Shown here in pieces: positions 15,801 to 24,838 of a stretch of DNA of 64,000 nt. The position numbers and the translations under genes were made by a program. The DNA is taken from positions 124,001-188,000 of the forward strand of contig NZ_JAEF01000006.1 in the NCBI RefSeq assembly GCF_000518765.1, read 5' to 3'. Each line of letters opens with the position of its first letter. The stretch's first letter is position 1. This DNA is from Ruminococcus flavefaciens ATCC 19208 (lineage in GTDB: Bacteria; Bacillota; Clostridia; Oscillospirales; Ruminococcaceae). Under the pieces are notes generated by a model. The model searched no databases. It was not told the DNA's origin and was given only the letters and a program-made list of their open reading frames with translations.

Positions 15801-16532
15801 GTGGAGACATTGTTTTCAGTCATAATACCTGCGCATAATGAAGAAAAGTATATAGGAAAATGTCTGCGTTCAATAAAACGTGCTGAAAAGGAAGTAAACG
15901 ACAGAGTACAGATCGTGGTAGTGGCTAACCGCTGTACTGACAGGACTGCCGATGTGGCGAGACATTACGGAGCTTTAGTTGTGCCTAATGAGGACAGATG
16001 TATCAGCAGCATCAGAAACGCAGGAGTAAGAGCTTCAAACGGAAAAATAATCGTAACTATCGACGCTGACAGCGTTATGACAAAGTGTTCACTGGCTGAG
16101 ATAAAAAAGATGCTTTTCTCGGGAAAATATATCGGCGGCGGTGCAATGCCGAAATTTGACCGTATGTCGCTGGGAATTGCAGTTTCTACTGCATATGTTG
16201 CATTAAATCTGATACCTGTTATGATAAAGAGCGGCGGTATGCTGTCTGGAACTATGTTCTGGTGCAGGCGTAAGGATTTTGACAGGATAGGCGGTTTTGA
16301 TGAGAGTCTTGTGAGCCTTGAGGATATGGATTTCGCAAGAAGGCTGAAAGCTCTCGGAAAGAAATTCGGTAAGAAATACGGCACTCTGAAGAAGTCGAGG
16401 GTCATAACTTCAAGCCGTAAATTCGATGAATTCGGGGACTGGTATCTGCTCAAAGACCGTAAAATGACAAAGGCTATTTTTACGGGAAGGGACAGAAAAG
16501 CTGCCGATAAATTCTATTATGATGTAAGATAA
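15801..16532 (+). CDS. Family 2 glycosyltransferase
   Basis: The 243 residues form a GT-A fold: FSVIIPAHNEEKYIGKCL at the N-terminus, VVVANRCTDRTADVA, and the metal-binding DADS motif in VTIDADSVM. FDESLVSLEDMDFARRLKAL follows, containing an ED motif of the expected acceptor-site base. The start is GTG at 15801, behind AGGAGG. A short hydrophobic stretch (about 125-150) may associate with the membrane. The sugar donor and acceptor are unknown. It is 20 bases after pncB and shares its terminator, but has no evident link to NAD metabolism. Confidence 0.87.
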   Translation: METLFSVIIPAHNEEKYIGKCLRSIKRAEKEVNDRVQIVVVANRCTDRTADVARHYGALVVPNEDRCISSIRNAGVRASNGKIIVTIDADSVMTKCSLAEIKKMLFSGKYIGGGAMPKFDRMSLGIAVSTAYVALNLIPVMIKSGGMLSGTMFWCRRKDFDRIGGFDESLVSLEDMDFARRLKALGKKFGKKYGTLKKSRVITSSRKFDEFGDWYLLKDRKMTKAIFTGRDRKAADKFYYDVR

Positions 16533-16568
16533 AAAAGGCTGTGTAACAATTAAGTTACGCAGCCTTTT
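16533..16568 (+). terminator. Terminator of the NAD-salvage operon
   Basis: AAAAGGCTG-GTAAC and GTTAC-CAGCCTTTT form a long stem with a short AATTAA loop and T tract. Confidence 0.85.
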
Positions 16569-16600
16569 CTTCTGTATGCAATGCAGTTTTTTTAGAAACA

Positions 16601-16626
16601 AAAAACGCCGAATATTCGACGTTTCA
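16601..16626 (-). terminator. Terminator after the tRNA pair (minus strand)
   Basis: ACG-CGAATATTCG-CGT forms an imperfect hairpin whose minus-strand 3' side runs into six T. It lies just beyond the 3' end of tRNA-Leu. Confidence 0.65.
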
Positions 16627-16633
16627 TAAACAG

Positions 16634-16717
16634 TGCCGCTGACCGGACTTGAACCGGTACGATATTGCTACCGAGGGATTTTAAGTCCCTTGTGTCTGCC
16701 AATTCCACCACAGCGGC
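16634..16717 (-). tRNA. tRNA-Leu (UAA)
   Basis: An 84-base class II tRNA. The acceptor arms are GCCGCTG/CAGCGGC, discriminator A. The anticodon loop on the minus strand is in GGGACTTAAAATCCC with anticodon TAA. There is an extra variable arm and a GGTTCAAGTCC T-loop. CCA is not encoded. Confidence 0.95.
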
Positions 16718-16762
16718 AAAATATACAGCGGTACGACTTTTTAGGGTTATACCGCTTTTTGG

Positions 16763-16836
16763 TCGAGGTGACAGGATTTGAACCTGCGGCCCCTACGTCC
16801 CGAACGTAGTACTCTACCAAACTGAGCCACACCTCG
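16763..16836 (-). tRNA. tRNA-Pro (CGG)
   Basis: A 74-base tRNA with acceptor arms CGAGGTG/CACCTCG and discriminator A. The anticodon stem-loop is CTACG-TTCGGGA-CGTAG, anticodon CGG, and the T-loop is GGTTCAAATCC. CCA is not encoded. Confidence 0.95.
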
Positions 16837-16930
16837 GACAGCATTAATATTATACATCAAATGAGCGGCGATGTCAAGTAAAAATATCAATAAAATAATA
16901 ATTTTATTTTTTTACAATTTTATTATCATA

Positions 16931-16958
16931 AAAAAGAGCAGCCCGAAAGCTGCTCTTT
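16931..16958 (-). terminator. Terminator of clostripain gene
   Basis: AAAGAGCAGC (16933-16942) and GCTGCTCTTT (16949-16958) form a perfect 10 bp stem. The minus-strand product ends in a T tract. Confidence 0.85.
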
Positions 16959-16964
16959 AACATT

Positions 16965-19313
16965 TTATTTGATAACGATTGGTTCTGACCAGTAATCCTG
17001 ATTGTAAATATCAGAGAAGCGATAAAGGATATGGCAGGCGCCTGATCCTACGTCTGTATTGCTTATGGTCATATTATCGGAAACTGTTACCTGATCACCG
17101 ATCATGTAGCTGTCCTGATAATTCATATCGTAATCATAATAATCACAGATGAAATCAAGCTTGTCGCCAACATTGAGCTCTGTAAGGTTCTTTGCTACAG
17201 CGTTTGTCTCGCCGTTAACGTAATCTGTGGAAGCTCCTGCGATAAAGCCGTTTGGATTAGCGTTGTTGAATACGATTATAAGGTTTACACGCTCACCGTT
17301 CAGTAAAGCAGGTACATATCCTGTGATTATCGTATCATCACCGCTGTTTGTTGTATCTGTGTGATAGTATGCTACAACGTTTCCGTTGATCGAGAGCCAG
17401 TTCTTTTCAGTATCAGCAATAAGGTCTCCCTCTTCTGTCCAGTCGTAGATATTGTCAAGTCCGAGGTCGATGTAGCCCTGACCGTCGTCGTAGAACATAT
17501 TAAGGTCGAGCTTGTGTACCATTTCCCACTGATTGTCAGCAAGCTTCATAGTATATGAATCATTCTGCTTTTCCCATGTGAGCTTTGATGCGTCAAAGTA
17601 GTGAGTTGAAAGATATTCAGCTGTGTCGTCAACATCTGTATCCTGCATAAATGCAGTATTTGAATCATCGAGACCTGCTATGCTTCTTCCGCCGCCGCCG
17701 AGGAAGCTGGAGAGAAGTGACCCGATCATATCAGAGCTGCCTGATGAGCTTGATGAACCGCCGAGTCCGAAGAGTGAGCTAAGGGCGGAACCTGTGCCGC
17801 CTGCTGCGATCTGTCCTCCTGTTTCAAGCTTTGCAAACTGCTTGATGCACTTGGAGTACTCAGAGTCCATACCGATCTGGTTGTAAGTATTGCAGGCTGT
17901 ATCTACGTATGATGTACGCTGATACGGGAAATAAATTGATACTCCGTATGCGTTTGTCATGTTTGTAGATGTGCGGTTGTACTTGACTGCCTTTTTAAGA
18001 GTTTCAGCAAGTGCCTTACCCTCGGGAGTTCCAATATTTTCAGCAAGGTTTACGAGGTCTACCTGATCTATGCGAGAGCTTTCTGCAAACTCACGGGTAG
18101 AGTATCTTGCGTTTGAAATGTCCTTGTACTCATCGTTTGAAATCTTTGTGCTGACAGACTTAGCAAATGCATTGAGATCCTTTGGTACAGTATTTGAGAA
18201 TTCAGCAAGGTCGATAACGGAAAGTGTTGTTTTCTGACCTCTGCACTTCTTTGCGCACTCGGAAACGAAATCGTCAACAATGTTCTTGCCGATGTCAAGT
18301 GTTGCCATAGAAGTGTTGCTGCCAAGCTTTGTGAGCCAGTTTGTGTAGTACCAGCCGATACCGGGTTCTGTTTCCTCAGAAGCGATGAGATAATCAGCGT
18401 GTTCGTTGAGCATGAGTGCTGTTTCTGCTGTTGCCATAAGGCAGGCGTCAAAGCCGATGAAGTCAAATTTTACTCCGCCGCTCTTGAGTGCCTGATTAAC
18501 ACCTGCAAGGCTCATAGATCCGCTGCTCTTGTTCTTTTCGTCGTAGCCGTAGCCTGTAACTGATCCGCCGCCGTGATCCCAGAGGATAAGCTCGTTTCTG
18601 TTAGCAGGGAAGTTCTTGGAGCAGTACTGTATAAATGATGCAAGGTTGTTAGGATCGGTCATTGCCTTTGAGCCAGCATCTTCAACAAGTCTGCCCACCT
18701 GACCGTTCTTTATCTGATATATCTGGTTGACTTTATTGCTTATGCCTGTTGACTTCCACTTTGAGCAGCCTCCTGTGAATACGATTACGTTTACGTTGTC
18801 ACCGTAGGAAGCACCTGCCATTTCCTGCATATCGGAAGAAGCCATGCCGTATTTTGATTCAAGGTCGGTACCGCACATATATACCATGATAGTTACAACG
18901 TCCTCGTTGTTGCCCTTGATAACTGTACGCTTTTCACGTGAACCTGTGGCAACAGATGTATCTACTGATGTATCACTGGTAGCACTGCCTGATGCTGTAT
19001 CCTCAGTGCTGAAATCAAAGCCCGACGGTGCTGAACCGCCGCCTAAGAGTGAGCCGAGGAGATTTCCTGCACCGCCGCCTGCACCGCTGCCCATAAATTT
19101 AAATAAAAGGAAACCGATTATAAGGAGCGTCATTATTCCGCCGCCGCCGGCAGCTGCTCTCTTTACGCCGCCTCCGCCGCCTGTTGATCCGCCTGAATAG
19201 CTTCCTGAACCGACAGGACCTGTGCCAAGTCCATCGCCGCGTCTATGTGCTCCACTTCCGCCGGATGTGACGTTTTTACGTCTGTTCTGCGGTCTGTTTT
19301 GTCTTGGATCCAT
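16965..19313 (-). CDS. Membrane-anchored clostripain-like cysteine peptidase (family C11)
   Basis: The 782 residues begin with a ~59-residue Gly/Arg/Ser-rich cytosolic tail, then one TM helix (MTLLIIGFLLFKFM) and a Gly/Ser/Thr spacer. The C11 catalytic domain spans about 130-500: VTIMVYMCGTDLES, the catalytic His H247 in LWDHGGGS and the nucleophile C291 in FIGFDACLMATAE. After another Gly/Ser-rich insert, about residues 560-782 are an all-beta C-terminal region (DNQWEMVHKLDLNMFYDD). Clostripains cut after Arg or Lys and mature by self-cleavage. Unlike secreted clostripain this one seems tethered, without a cleavable signal peptide, its catalytic part facing outward. It may process surface proteins; the target is unknown. 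Confidence 0.88.
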   Translation of the reverse strand: MDPRQNRPQNRRKNVTSGGSGAHRRGDGLGTGPVGSGSYSGGSTGGGGGVKRAAAGGGGIMTLLIIGFLLFKFMGSGAGGGAGNLLGSLLGGGSAPSGFDFSTEDTASGSATSDTSVDTSVATGSREKRTVIKGNNEDVVTIMVYMCGTDLESKYGMASSDMQEMAGASYGDNVNVIVFTGGCSKWKSTGISNKVNQIYQIKNGQVGRLVEDAGSKAMTDPNNLASFIQYCSKNFPANRNELILWDHGGGSVTGYGYDEKNKSSGSMSLAGVNQALKSGGVKFDFIGFDACLMATAETALMLNEHADYLIASEETEPGIGWYYTNWLTKLGSNTSMATLDIGKNIVDDFVSECAKKCRGQKTTLSVIDLAEFSNTVPKDLNAFAKSVSTKISNDEYKDISNARYSTREFAESSRIDQVDLVNLAENIGTPEGKALAETLKKAVKYNRTSTNMTNAYGVSIYFPYQRTSYVDTACNTYNQIGMDSEYSKCIKQFAKLETGGQIAAGGTGSALSSLFGLGGSSSSSGSSDMIGSLLSSFLGGGGRSIAGLDDSNTAFMQDTDVDDTAEYLSTHYFDASKLTWEKQNDSYTMKLADNQWEMVHKLDLNMFYDDGQGYIDLGLDNIYDWTEEGDLIADTEKNWLSINGNVVAYYHTDTTNSGDDTIITGYVPALLNGERVNLIIVFNNANPNGFIAGASTDYVNGETNAVAKNLTELNVGDKLDFICDYYDYDMNYQDSYMIGDQVTVSDNMTISNTDVGSGACHILYRFSDIYNQDYWSEPIVIK

Positions 19314-19432
19314 ATTAACCTCCGTAATTTTTTCTCTTTAGCAGGTCAAATAGACCTACTTATTAATATTTTACACACTTTCACATAGAATGTCAAGTTA
19401 AAATGAATTATTTGTATTTTGTCGAAAAAACA

Positions 19433-19472
19433 AGCGCAGCGGCAAGTTTATGGCTTGCAGCTGCGCTGATGA
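19433..19472 (-). terminator. Terminator of GH43 gene
   Basis: AGCGCAGC-GCAAG pairs with CTTGC-GCTGCGCT, with one internal mismatch. Six T follow on the minus strand at 19425-19430. Confidence 0.75.
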
Positions 19473-19475
19473 ATG

Positions 19476-22211
19476 TTATTTGCTTATGAGAAGCTTTCTG
19501 AGTCCGATACTGTCGAAGATGTCAATAACTCCGTCATAGTTGATATCTGCATATGCCGAGCTTGTTACAGGTTCGTTTTTCAGCAGGAATTTCTGTAGCA
19601 TTACAAGGTCTGCAACAGTTACGTCTGTATCAAAATTTACATCGCCTGTACGCGCTTTTTCGGGAGTGAGTATTATTTTCTGATTCTTTGTACCGTTATA
19701 ATCTTCAAGACGGCAGGAGAGGATATAGTTGTTGTCGCTGCCGCTGTTGATGACTGTAACGCATTTTTCATTCTGCACAAGGGAATACGAGCCGTCTTTA
19801 TTGCAGGTGACTCTGAATTTCTGTGAGCTGTCGGCTGTGTATTCCTTTGCAGTGATATTTCCTGCACTGTCAGATGTGAGTGCGTCGCCGTACTTGTTTA
19901 TAATTGTATAGCTGCCGTCATCAAGTTTGTTGAATTTCCAGATATGGTCGTCTGCGTGATTTAATGAGTCGCCGTTTATTTGATGTATCTGCATATAGCT
20001 GTCTAAATTGAGGTTCCTTTCGGCTGAATTGTACAGCCAATCTGAGAAAATATCGCGCATTGAATATGTACCGTCAGTTACGGTTGGGTGAACAGCTTCA
20101 AGGCTGAACAGCTGGCAGTCATCGCCTCTGTATTCCCACTGGTTGATGTTTCCACCGTTCTCTTTTGACCATTCATATACGTCAAATCCGCTTTTGTCAT
20201 TGGACGAAGCGGTAACTATACCGTAGTATGAGCCTTGCTTTTTTATCATGAACTTCTGATTTTCTGCGCCTGTGAACTCCTGTAATTCAATGTTTACGCC
20301 GTCGCTGCCTGAATTTTCTGCAAGACCGATGCATTTGTGCTCATCGCCTGCGGAGAGGATACAGAAGTATTTTTCGTCAATAGACGTGAGTTTCCACTGC
20401 TGTGCCCAGCTTCCGTTGAATTCCCATTGCTGTATGTTAGTCCCGATATCAAGGCTGCCGTTGGGTAGGTCTACAGCCTTACCGCTGTTACGGTTGATGA
20501 TGTAATATGATACATCGGAGTGAAGGTCGGTACCTGAAATATAGGGAGTATAGCTGCTTGGCAGCAGAAAATCTGTGGAATATACTATCTTTGAGTCTTT
20601 GTCAGTGTAATCTGGAATGCCTGTTTTACGCTCTGAGCCGTTGTATTCCTTTGTCTGCACACCCCATACGGTCTGGTTGTTGCTGCCTACAGCGGTAAAG
20701 GACATTACCTTTTTGCCGTTTTCGTCCTTGGCTGCAAGGAAGTAACCGCTGTATTTCTGACCGCCTATTGTTATCTCAGCAGCCGCGCTCTCCTGCGACT
20801 GTGACCATTTACCTGTGACTGCACCGCTTATTGTACCGTCGGAATTGAGTTTTATGCTGCTGTAGTTTATTATCTTTCCGTCTGTGGAGGTGCCGTGGTT
20901 GATGAATTCATAGTCGCCGATAATATCGGAGTCATCGTAGCCAGATGCAGATATCTCGTCGCCTGCATATTCGTATGGGGCTACAACAGGCCAGCCTTCA
21001 TCGTTGAAGTACATGGAGTGTACACGAACCTCGTGGAATTCTGCTCCGTCGTCAAAACGTGTGTGATATACAAGATACCATTTGCCGTCATCGTCACGGA
21101 GTACGGAGTTATGTCCGCAAGCCATATATGCCTTGCTAAGTGAGCTGAATTTGTAGTTGCCCATTACCTTCAGACCAGTGGAGTCGAGGTTGGGATTTGT
21201 GGGGAGAACTGCCTGTCTGCCTGCGGGATCGGTAAACGGTCCGAGAGGCGATGCGGAACGGAATACACGCATATTATACCCGCCTGTTGAGGTGAGTCCG
21301 CCGAATGTTACCCATAAGTAATAGTAGCCTGTATCGGCATTGTATTCGATGAAGGGACCTTCACCTGATTTGCCGTAGCCCCCCGATATCTTTGTGCCGA
21401 AGTAGCTGTCCACCATTCTGCCGTCAGAGGTAGTGCCTGTTTTCGGGTGTATGCACTGTCCGGTTTTCGGATCTATCTCAAGGGTGAATATACCGCCTGA
21501 CCATGAGCCGTAGCACATATACATCTTTCCGCTGGTGTCATAGTATATGGTAGGGTCGATGGCGTTTGGGAAGAGCTGATTGTTGAAGTCGTTGTTTCTG
21601 AACCAGCTGTTGTTGAAGCTTACCTGTCCTGCGGCAATAAGCTCGTCTATGTTCGTGGAGGTGTACTTCTTGTTCACGTTTTTTGTTGAACTCTTTACAT
21701 ATGTGTCATTGTTTGTGAAGCCTGAATAAATGAGAGTATCCACAAATGTGTACGGTCCTTCAATGTTCTTTGCTGCGGCATAAGCTATTACCGAGCGCAT
21801 ATATGTTGAGGAGGTGCAGAAGTACATGAGGTACGCACCTTTGCTGCCGTCGGAGTTGATATAGTCTGCGTCCCAAACAACATCGGGTGCCCATACTGCA
21901 AAGCCGCCTGCGCAGTCCTCAAGGTCTTCGCCTGCCCATGCAAAGGCTTTTTGCAGATTTTGTGAAAGGCTGCCGAATTCAACATTATTTGTGGTGGCAT
22001 AGCCGTTTGAAAAACGTTTCCAGTTACGCAGATCAGTGGTCTTTGCAGCTTCGATATGTGAACCGAATACATAATATGTACCGTTATCCTTGACTATAGA
22101 AGGATCGTGTACGGATACGCGCTGATTTGCTGCAAAAGCACTAAGTCCCGTGAATGCCGATAAAAATATGCAACCTGAGACAGCTGCTGATATTAGCTTT
22201 TTCAATTTCAT
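19476..22211 (-). CDS. GH43 arabinanase/xylosidase-like enzyme with ricin-B lectin and dockerin
   Basis: The 911-residue protein has a signal peptide (1-28). The five-bladed GH43 domain runs to about residue 420, with catalytic residues readable as D36 (VHDPSI), D219 (IDPTIYY) and E284 (GEGPFIEY). A small beta domain (about 430-535) follows. CBM13/ricin-B-like repeats lie at about 550-850 (NRNSGKAVDLPNG, IQQWEFNGSWAQQWKL). The C-terminal dockerin has GDVNFDTDVTVADLV and ADINYDGVIDIFD. Layout and catalytic-domain motifs favour action on arabinan or arabinoxylan side chains, but GH43 specificity cannot be settled by eye. The dockerin would attach it to a scaffoldin. Its dockerin is of the same style as that of the serpin. 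Confidence 0.92.
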   Translation of the reverse strand: MKLKKLISAAVSGCIFLSAFTGLSAFAANQRVSVHDPSIVKDNGTYYVFGSHIEAAKTTDLRNWKRFSNGYATTNNVEFGSLSQNLQKAFAWAGEDLEDCAGGFAVWAPDVVWDADYINSDGSKGAYLMYFCTSSTYMRSVIAYAAAKNIEGPYTFVDTLIYSGFTNNDTYVKSSTKNVNKKYTSTNIDELIAAGQVSFNNSWFRNNDFNNQLFPNAIDPTIYYDTSGKMYMCYGSWSGGIFTLEIDPKTGQCIHPKTGTTSDGRMVDSYFGTKISGGYGKSGEGPFIEYNADTGYYYLWVTFGGLTSTGGYNMRVFRSASPLGPFTDPAGRQAVLPTNPNLDSTGLKVMGNYKFSSLSKAYMACGHNSVLRDDDGKWYLVYHTRFDDGAEFHEVRVHSMYFNDEGWPVVAPYEYAGDEISASGYDDSDIIGDYEFINHGTSTDGKIINYSSIKLNSDGTISGAVTGKWSQSQESAAAEITIGGQKYSGYFLAAKDENGKKVMSFTAVGSNNQTVWGVQTKEYNGSERKTGIPDYTDKDSKIVYSTDFLLPSSYTPYISGTDLHSDVSYYIINRNSGKAVDLPNGSLDIGTNIQQWEFNGSWAQQWKLTSIDEKYFCILSAGDEHKCIGLAENSGSDGVNIELQEFTGAENQKFMIKKQGSYYGIVTASSNDKSGFDVYEWSKENGGNINQWEYRGDDCQLFSLEAVHPTVTDGTYSMRDIFSDWLYNSAERNLNLDSYMQIHQINGDSLNHADDHIWKFNKLDDGSYTIINKYGDALTSDSAGNITAKEYTADSSQKFRVTCNKDGSYSLVQNEKCVTVINSGSDNNYILSCRLEDYNGTKNQKIILTPEKARTGDVNFDTDVTVADLVMLQKFLLKNEPVTSSAYADINYDGVIDIFDSIGLRKLLISK

Positions 22212-22406
22212 TTTAATATCCTCCGAATATAGAATACTTTATATAATTATATCTCTTTTTTGTTGAAAATGTCAATAGATTTTGTGTGCACAAAAGTATT
22301 CTTGCTGTTACATATAGTGTAAAAATCTATATAACGCTTCTTATATAGATTTTTTTATGAAAGAAAGAATTATTTTTGTCAAATGTTCCGATTTTTGGCT
22401 GAACTA

Positions 22407-22435
22407 TTGGAAATATGTGAAATCTGTGCTATAAT
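22407..22435 (+). promoter_or_regulatory. Promoter of the cobalamin operon
   Basis: TTGGAA at 22407-22412, 17 bp spacer, TATAAT at 22430-22435 with an extended TGnTATAAT. Confidence 0.8.
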
Positions 22436-22474
22436 ACACTTGTATTCATGGATATTTTAAATCAATGAAGATAA

Positions 22475-22660
22475 ACGGTGCCTTTCGGCTGATGCCGCAA
22501 AGGTTAAAAGGGAAGCAGGTGCGATGCCTGCACGATCTCGTCACTGTGATCGGGCAGCATTTTTTCACGTACATCGTACAGCCACTGTGTAAAAACGGGA
22601 AGGCGGAAAAATGTGCTATTGCCTGTAAGTCAGGAAACCTGCCGCTTATCGGTACATGGG
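22475..22660 (+). ncRNA. Cobalamin (AdoCbl) riboswitch
   Basis: The element has the ordered signatures of the class: GGTGCC near its 5' end, AAAAGGGAAGCAGGTGCGA, GCCACTG, GGGAAGGC, and the B12 box AAGTCAGGAAACCTGCC at 22627-22643. The terminator at 22730-22756 is the expression platform, so bound cobalamin should switch off the operon. It lies before a CbiK-type gene and BtuFCD-type genes, consistent with B12 control. Confidence 0.95.
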
Positions 22661-22729
22661 ATAATTCCCAAGATCACGAGGCATTGATCGTACCATTGGC
22701 GCCCGTAAAAAGACGGGTTTATTGTGATG

Positions 22730-22756
22730 CCTTCTGCCTGAGCGGAAGGTCTTTTT
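22730..22756 (+). terminator. Riboswitch terminator
   Basis: CCTTC-GC and GC-GAAGG arms around CTGA, then TCTTTTT. A second hairpin CCCGT/ACGGG at 22702-22717 lies just upstream and could be part of the switch. Confidence 0.8.
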
Positions 22757-22798
22757 GCGCACGACCTATGTCTCCTGAAAAAACAGGAGGAAAAGAAA

Positions 22799-23845
22799 AT
22801 GAAAATGAGAAAAATGATCGCAGCCGCTGCTGCACTTACACTTACTGCTGCCTGCTTCAATTCATGCGGCGACAGCGAGAAGAAGGACGGCAATGATTCA
22901 ACTGCAACTGAAGCAACTACAACTGCTGTAACAACTGAGGCTGATACAACCGAAGCAACAGAAGCTGAAATAACTACTGAGGCTGAGGAAGACGATGAAG
23001 AGAACTACGATACAGGTGATGCTTCTCTCGATAATATCAGAAATCAGGACGAGATCGGTGACAATGAGCTCCTCGTTATAAGCTTCGGTACAAGCTTCAA
23101 CGACAGCCGCCGTCTTACTATAGGTGCGATCGAGAACGCTCTCGAAAAGGCATTCCCTGATTACTCGGTTCGCCGCGGATTTACTGCAAATATCGTTATA
23201 GACCATGTTAACAAGAGAGACGGCGTTCTCATTGATGATATCGACGCTGCTCTTAAAAGAGCTGTTGACAACGAAGTAAAGACTCTCGTTGTTCAGCCTA
23301 CCCACCTTATGAACGGTCTTGAGTATGAGGAGCTTACAGACAAGATCGCTGAGTACTCAGATGCTTTTGATAAGGTTGTTATCGGTGAGCCTCTCCTCAC
23401 AAGCGATGATGACTTTGCTAAGGTAGAAAAGGCTATTACTGAGTGGACAAAGGAGTATGATGACGGCGAGACAGCTATCTGCTTCATGGGTCATGGTACT
23501 GAGGCTGAGTCAAATGAAGTATACCAGAAGATTCAGGATCTGCTCACAAACGACGGCTTCAAGAATTACTATGTAGGCACTGTTGAAGCTACCCCTTCTT
23601 TAGATGACGTTATTGCAAAGGTAAAGGAAGGAAACTATAAGAAGGTCATTCTTGAGCCTCTTATGGTAGTTGCAGGTGATCACGCCAATAACGACATGGC
23701 AGGCGATGACGAAGATTCATGGAAGTCTGCATTCCTTGCTGAGGGCTATGACGTTGAGTGCTTACTGAGAGGTCTCGGTGAGAACGAGGATATCCAGAAG
23801 CTCTACGTTGAGCACGCTCAGAAGGCAATTGACTCTGTAAAGTAA
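22799..23845 (+). CDS. cbiK: Surface lipoprotein with CbiK-type (sirohydrochlorin cobaltochelatase) domain
   Basis: The 348 residues have a lipoprotein-type signal with two candidate lipid Cys (C19 in LTAAC, C23 in FNSC), an acidic Thr/Glu spacer to about 75, and then a complete class II chelatase domain. It opens with LLVISFGTSFNDSR. Expected metal/tetrapyrrole histidines are all kept: H169 (VQPTHLMNG), H232 (FMGHGTEAE) and H295 (AGDHANNDMAGDD). Cytosolic CbiK inserts Co2+ into sirohydrochlorin, but this copy should be outside the membrane, like the periplasmic CbiK-P known in Desulfovibrio. Placement behind a B12 riboswitch and before an uptake system suggests corrinoid or metal handling at the surface, rather than de novo synthesis. 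No other cobalamin biosynthesis gene is in the window. AGGAGG lies seven bases upstream. Confidence 0.88.
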   Translation: MKMRKMIAAAAALTLTAACFNSCGDSEKKDGNDSTATEATTTAVTTEADTTEATEAEITTEAEEDDEENYDTGDASLDNIRNQDEIGDNELLVISFGTSFNDSRRLTIGAIENALEKAFPDYSVRRGFTANIVIDHVNKRDGVLIDDIDAALKRAVDNEVKTLVVQPTHLMNGLEYEELTDKIAEYSDAFDKVVIGEPLLTSDDDFAKVEKAITEWTKEYDDGETAICFMGHGTEAESNEVYQKIQDLLTNDGFKNYYVGTVEATPSLDDVIAKVKEGNYKKVILEPLMVVAGDHANNDMAGDDEDSWKSAFLAEGYDVECLLRGLGENEDIQKLYVEHAQKAIDSVK

Positions 23846-23861
23846 AAAAAAAATTGAAATT

Positions 23862-23884
23862 GCAGCCGGCTTTATGTCGGCTGC
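23862..23884 (+). terminator. Intercistronic hairpin, possible partial terminator
   Basis: GCAGCCG and CGGCTGC arms with a nine-base loop, followed by TTCATT. The weak T tract suggests partial termination or RNA processing between the first and second genes. Confidence 0.45.
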
Positions 23885-23904
23885 TTCATTAAGAGGTAAT
23901 TAAT

Positions 23905-24837
23905 ATGTATAAAAAACTTGCTGTAGTATCACTTTTATTAACCGCTGCTGTACTGACTTCATGCGGCAATAAGAATAATTCATCTGAGTCTGAGGCAAAG
24001 ACTACAACTGCTTCTGTTGAGACTACAACAGAAGCTGAAACAACTACCGCTGCCGAGACCGAAGCAGAAACAACTACCGAACAGGTCACTGCACCTCAGC
24101 AGGAGGTCGGTTACGAGGGCATGGTGGCTGTTGCAGCTGATAAGCTCAAAGACGGTGAATACGATATAAACGTTGATTCAAGCTCTTCAATGTTCAAGAT
24201 AACCGAATGTAAGCTTACAGTTGCAGACGGCAAAATGACTGCAAAGATAACAATGAGCGGAAGCGGCTACGAATATCTGTTCATGGGTACTGGTGAAGAT
24301 GCATCAAAGGCTTCCGAAGATGATCTTATCAAGGCTGAGGAAAGCGGAGATGTGGTTTCTTTCACTGTGCCTGTTGAAGCTCTTGACAAGGAGATCGACT
24401 GTGCTGCTTACAGCAAGCGCAAGGGAATGTGGTATGACAGAACCCTTGTGTTCCGTGCCGATTCATTGTCTGATGAAGCTTTTACAGAAAGCAGATATAA
24501 TACCGCTGAGTCTCTCGCTCTCAAGGACGGAGAATACGATATTGATATTAAGCTCGAAGGCGGCTCGGGAAAAGCCTCTGTTGTTTCGCCGGCAAAGCTT
24601 ACTGTCAAAGACGGAAAGGCTTCTGCCGAAATAATCTGGAGCAGCAACAAATATGATTATATGGTAGTTGAAGATGAGAAGATAATGCCTGTAAGTACAG
24701 AAGAATTCTCAATATTCGAGATACCTGTTACGGGCTTTGATTATAAGATGCCGGTTAAGGCTGATACTACGGCTATGAGTACACCCCATGAGATAGATTA
24801 TACTATCTTCTTTGATTCTTCTACAATTACCGAATAA
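23905..24837 (+). CDS. Lipoprotein with two tandem beta-rich domains, B12-regulated
   Basis: A 310-residue protein with a lipobox (VLTSC, Cys20) and a Thr/Glu-rich spacer to about 70. Two related domains follow: about 78-195 (KLKDGEYDINVDSSSSMF, KLTVADGKMTAKI, YLFMGTGEDA, KEIDCAAYSKRKGMWYD) and about 205-308 (ALKDGEYDIDIKLEG, KLTVKDGKASAEI). The second lacks the Tyr/Arg/Lys-rich SKRKGMWYDR segment. The shape recalls small surface ligand-binding domains such as NEAT, but I cannot confirm this. It sits in the riboswitch-controlled operon, between the chelatase and the binding protein, so a surface receptor or relay for corrinoids or haem-like rings is a reasonable guess. No function is established. 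Confidence 0.8.
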   Translation: MYKKLAVVSLLLTAAVLTSCGNKNNSSESEAKTTTASVETTTEAETTTAAETEAETTTEQVTAPQQEVGYEGMVAVAADKLKDGEYDINVDSSSSMFKITECKLTVADGKMTAKITMSGSGYEYLFMGTGEDASKASEDDLIKAEESGDVVSFTVPVEALDKEIDCAAYSKRKGMWYDRTLVFRADSLSDEAFTESRYNTAESLALKDGEYDIDIKLEGGSGKASVVSPAKLTVKDGKASAEIIWSSNKYDYMVVEDEKIMPVSTEEFSIFEIPVTGFDYKMPVKADTTAMSTPHEIDYTIFFDSSTITE

Positions 24838-24838
24838 T

